Assembly (NCBI GenBank): GCA_003491285.1
Contig: CP022705.1
Span: 927,501 to 991,500, forward strand
Source: Methanobacterium sp. BRmetb2
Lineage (GTDB): Archaea > Methanobacteriota > Methanobacteria > Methanobacteriales > Methanobacteriaceae
DNA length: 64,000 bases
Direction of reading: 5' to 3'
The notes under the pieces are model-generated. The model was not told the origin of the DNA, ran no database searches, and saw only the letters and a program-made list of their open reading frames with translations. Shown here in pieces: positions 61,725-64,000 of the stretch (positions are counted from its first letter, which is position 1; each line of letters starts with the position of its first letter). The position numbers were made by a program, and so were the translations under genes.

Positions 61725-63383
61725 ATGATTAACTTTCAGAGAAAAATAGATTATAATCGTTTGAATGAAATTATCCGATTATTTGCCAAATATAAATTCC
61801 ATAACTTGTTGGGAGAATCAAAATTAAAAGGATCTTTTTGGAGGGGCCTCTTCAAAAGATATGATGCAGATATTGATCTTGATGCATCGGCCCCTGAACG
61901 GTTAAGAATGGTTTTTGAAGAGTTAGGTCCTACTTTTGTTAAATTGGGGCAGATGTTGAGTACCCGGCCTGATCTGGTTGGGCACAAGATGGCAGATGAA
62001 TTCGCTAAACTTCAAGATGATGCTAAACCATTTGATTTTAAAATAGTAAAATCAACAATTGAAAAAGAGCTTGGAAAACCGTTAGATCTACTTTTCTCAA
62101 ATTTTAACTCTGAGCCTGTTGCTGCAGCATCGATTGGTCAAGTTCACCGGGCATTTCTTATAGATGGTACCGAAGTGGCAATAAAGATACAAAGACCCGG
62201 TATTCAGGAAATTGTGGATAAGGATCTGGTGATAATGCATCATATGGCGGGACTTATTAACAAAACCATTCCCAGTATGCGCATCTTCAATATTCCTGTA
62301 ATCGTTGATGAATTTGAAAAATCTATTACTAAAGAGATGGATTATCAATTGGAAGCAAGAAATACCCAAAATTTTGGTGCTAACTTCGCTAATGATGAAG
62401 GTATTTACGTTCCCCGTATTTTTTCGGATTATTCAACTTCTCTGGTTTTAACCATGGAGTTCATGCATGGCAATAAAATGGTAAATGTTCTGGATAATCC
62501 AGATGGGTTTGACGATAAGCTTCTGGCTAAAAGAGTTGCTAAATCTTACTTTAAACAGATTTTAGAGGACGGATTTTTCCATGCAGACCCTCACCCTGGA
62601 AACATGTATGTTTTAGAGAATAATGTACTTTGTTATATAGATTTTGGGATGATGGGCCATATTGATAATGAATTTATGGCAAATCTAGGCGAACTATTTA
62701 TGCATGCCATTGATTATAATGCGGATGCTGTGATCAACCAATTAATCTACATGCATATTATTGACCAAACTGTTGATCGACAATTACTTAAAAGGGATAT
62801 TATGGACGTTTTTGATCGTTATTATGGGGCGAGTCTTCAAGAAATGCGTTTAGGTAATATCATGAAAGATCTGGCTATACCATTAATTTACAAGTACCAA
62901 ACCCACATACCACCAGAATTTACTCTTATAATACGTTCTGTATCCCTTATAGAGGGAGTAGCCTACTCACTTGATCCAGAATTTGATGCCACCAATGTAT
63001 TGAAACCAATGGTTAAAAAAATACTCCTTAAAAAGATCAGTCCAGAAAATATTGTTGAATTTTTCAAAGAAAACATGTTTGAACTTGAACACCTAGTTAA
63101 AAACCTGCCTAGGCATGTAAACCTACTTATGGGAAAGATTGAGGAAAGTGAAATTAAAATCAAATATTCAGAGGAATTTTCGGATAATTTAGAGAGAATA
63201 AGTAATAAAATTGTGGTGGCCATTATAATTGCTGCACTTCTTTTGGGCTCATCATGGATAATACAAATTGATAAGGGCCCTATGATATTTGAAATGCCGA
63301 TTTTAGGATTTTTAGGATTTGCTGCAAGCGGAATTTTGGGATTGGGTCTAATTATTTATATTGTCCGTTTTAAAAATATTTAA
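61725..63383 (+). CDS. ABC1/UbiB family atypical kinase
   Basis: UbiB/ADCK-type protein kinase-like ATPase, 552 residues. Hallmarks: KLGQMLSTRPDLVG (KxGQ), VAAASIGQVHRA (alanine-rich nucleotide loop), KIQRPG with the conserved lysine region, HADPHPGNMYVL and DFGMMG. Two C-terminal membrane spans (VVAIIIAALLLGSSWII and LGFLGFAASGILGLGLIIYI) anchor it. In bacteria UbiB supports quinone synthesis; methanogens of this group lack ubiquinone, so an isoprenoid-lipid or membrane-lipid role is more likely (inference). Confidence 0.93.
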   Translation: MINFQRKIDYNRLNEIIRLFAKYKFHNLLGESKLKGSFWRGLFKRYDADIDLDASAPERLRMVFEELGPTFVKLGQMLSTRPDLVGHKMADEFAKLQDDAKPFDFKIVKSTIEKELGKPLDLLFSNFNSEPVAAASIGQVHRAFLIDGTEVAIKIQRPGIQEIVDKDLVIMHHMAGLINKTIPSMRIFNIPVIVDEFEKSITKEMDYQLEARNTQNFGANFANDEGIYVPRIFSDYSTSLVLTMEFMHGNKMVNVLDNPDGFDDKLLAKRVAKSYFKQILEDGFFHADPHPGNMYVLENNVLCYIDFGMMGHIDNEFMANLGELFMHAIDYNADAVINQLIYMHIIDQTVDRQLLKRDIMDVFDRYYGASLQEMRLGNIMKDLAIPLIYKYQTHIPPEFTLIIRSVSLIEGVAYSLDPEFDATNVLKPMVKKILLKKISPENIVEFFKENMFELEHLVKNLPRHVNLLMGKIEESEIKIKYSEEFSDNLERISNKIVVAIIIAALLLGSSWIIQIDKGPMIFEMPILGFLGFAASGILGLGLIIYIVRFKNI

Positions 63384-63428
63384 TTTATCTTTTTATTTTT
63401 ATTGATGTTTTTATTCAATTATATAGAT
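63384..63428 (+). terminator. T-rich terminator between convergent genes
   Basis: After the UbiB stop the plus strand reads TTTATCTTTTTATTTTTATTGATG, a series of T-runs suited to archaeal termination. It separates the gene from the convergent DUF3320 gene. Confidence 0.45.
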
Positions 63429-64000
63429 TTAAGTATCAGTTTTTGCAATATCCAGAAGCCCTTCACTGTTTTTTATGAGTTTACCTTCCCTCACCAATTT
63501 TTCAACCACAGCTTTTAGTCTTTTTGCAATGTTCCCCCGGGTGGATTTAAATCCAAGAAGTCTGGAAGCTTTTTTAATTAATTCATCCTCATCAGTTGCG
63601 AATTGATTCATTATAACCATATATATTGCTTTTTCAATCTCTAAATCACTTATTAAATCAATTTTAGGCTTTATATCTCCCCTTCTACATCTAACCATTA
63701 CTTCTTTACCATTAGAAAATAAAAAGCCATCTATTATGGTAAGTTGACCATCCTGCTCAGCAAGTTGTGCTGAAGTAGCAATTACTTCTTTTATTTTTTT
63801 TCCGGCCCTTTTTAAACCCCAGAGAGTGCGCAGCCTCCTAACTACTTCCTCCATATGGATAGGGGATTCAACTTCTACAACCTGACCTAATCCTCTGGTT
63901 ACCTGGGCCAGGTTATTCTCATCTAAATCACCAGATATATCTATACCCAACCCAGTGCATACTTCATATACTGGTACTAAATCCTCAATATTTCCTTGAA
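63429..64000 (-). CDS. C-terminal end of a DUF3320-type large helicase-like protein (runs off the window)
   Basis: The frame is open to the window edge, with IEDLVPVYEVCTGLGIDISG upstream of the ATG-like positions, so this is the C-terminus of a longer protein. VESPIHMEEVVRRLRTLWGL and KRAGKKIKEVI match the DUF3320 domain. That domain closes large DUF4011/superfamily I helicases, some of which sit in defence islands. The final 60 residues (DEDELIKKASRLLGFKSTRG, NIAKRLKAVVEKLVREGKLI) look like a winged helix. The helicase motifs themselves lie outside the window, so the full function is inferred. Confidence 0.7.
   Translation of the reverse strand, partial: QGNIEDLVPVYEVCTGLGIDISGDLDENNLAQVTRGLGQVVEVESPIHMEEVVRRLRTLWGLKRAGKKIKEVIATSAQLAEQDGQLTIIDGFLFSNGKEVMVRCRRGDIKPKIDLISDLEIEKAIYMVIMNQFATDEDELIKKASRLLGFKSTRGNIAKRLKAVVEKLVREGKLIKNSEGLLDIAKTDT

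Overview
The window looks like a chromosomal segment of an AT-rich methanogenic archaeon of the Methanobacteriales, most likely Methanobacterium or a close relative. This rests on the archaeal information-processing genes (RNA polymerase subunits L and F, SRP54, ribosomal protein L21e, exosome Csl4, Dph2, Pus10, KsgA), on the methanogen-specific redox regulator MsvR divergent from the F420H2 oxidase gene fpaA, on GGAGGTGA-like ribosome binding sites, and on several families known to me mainly from Methanobacteriales (DUF99, DUF655, DUF4013, HisKA_2 kinases, a transglutaminase-like exported protein).

Layout. 1-2.7 kb: a Nudix hydrolase cut by the edge, a DUF99 protein, Rpo11/RpoL with an unusual lysine-rich tail, a gene-poor stretch with hairpins and gene debris, and an unknown protein. 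2.9-7.7 kb: an exported beta-lactamase-fold serine hydrolase and a run of CPBP membrane proteases, two intact and one decayed, plus a 15-base C tract. 8.1-11.7 kb: Csl4, Dph2, hypoxanthine/guanine phosphoribosyltransferase, and a HisKA_2 kinase that lacks its phosphoacceptor histidines. 12.2-17.5 kb: SRP54, Pus10, L21e, RpoF, DUF655 and KsgA. 17.6-21.4 kb: an accessory block (membrane protein with an XRE regulator and a tandem operator, an AhpD-like protein, an unrecognised gene pair, a CPBP protease) between ksgA and a HemK-type methyltransferase that I would expect next to ksgA. 22.1-25.9 kb: lysine branch genes lysA and dapF with a class III aminotransferase carrying a five-cysteine cluster. 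26.4-31.6 kb: a transglutaminase-like exported protein, a membrane-bound HisKA_2 kinase, a frameshifted drug exporter. 31.6-37.5 kb: argD, cyclophilin, GAF protein, an unknown protein, an OGG1-type glycosylase and membrane proteins. 37.7-42.0 kb: oxygen-stress genes msvR, fpaA, rubrerythrin and an FAD disulfide-reductase family protein. 42.1-47.0 kb: a permease remnant, a DUF2089/SHOCT-like operon, a frameshifted MASE-type kinase, an AadA-like nucleotidyltransferase.

47.5-53.2 kb is the most accessory part and my best candidate for a poorly described system. It holds a metallophosphoesterase truncated just after its GHSH motif, then a degraded copy of the 3' end of a cyclin-fold-like gene, a HEPN-MNT toxin-antitoxin pair with three evenly phased palindromic operators, the intact cyclin-fold-like gene, and a coupled two-gene unit: an unrecognised (now frameshifted) protein plus a PD-(D/E)XK nuclease. 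53.2-64 kb returns to hisF, a flavin-reductase-like protein, FmdE-like protein, a metal-linked cluster (DtxR-type repressor with frameshift, MBL hydrolase, CDF transporter fused to a NifX-like domain, methyltransferase, CooC-like ATPase), a PadR regulator, tRNA-Arg(TCG), an ABC1/UbiB kinase and the C-terminal end of a DUF3320-type helicase.

One pattern crosses the window: at least six accessory genes are broken by single-base indels, mostly in short homopolymers, while none of the housekeeping genes is. Either these accessory genes are genuinely decaying or switching, or the assembly has selective errors; raw reads would tell. All functional calls come from reading motifs, with no database search.
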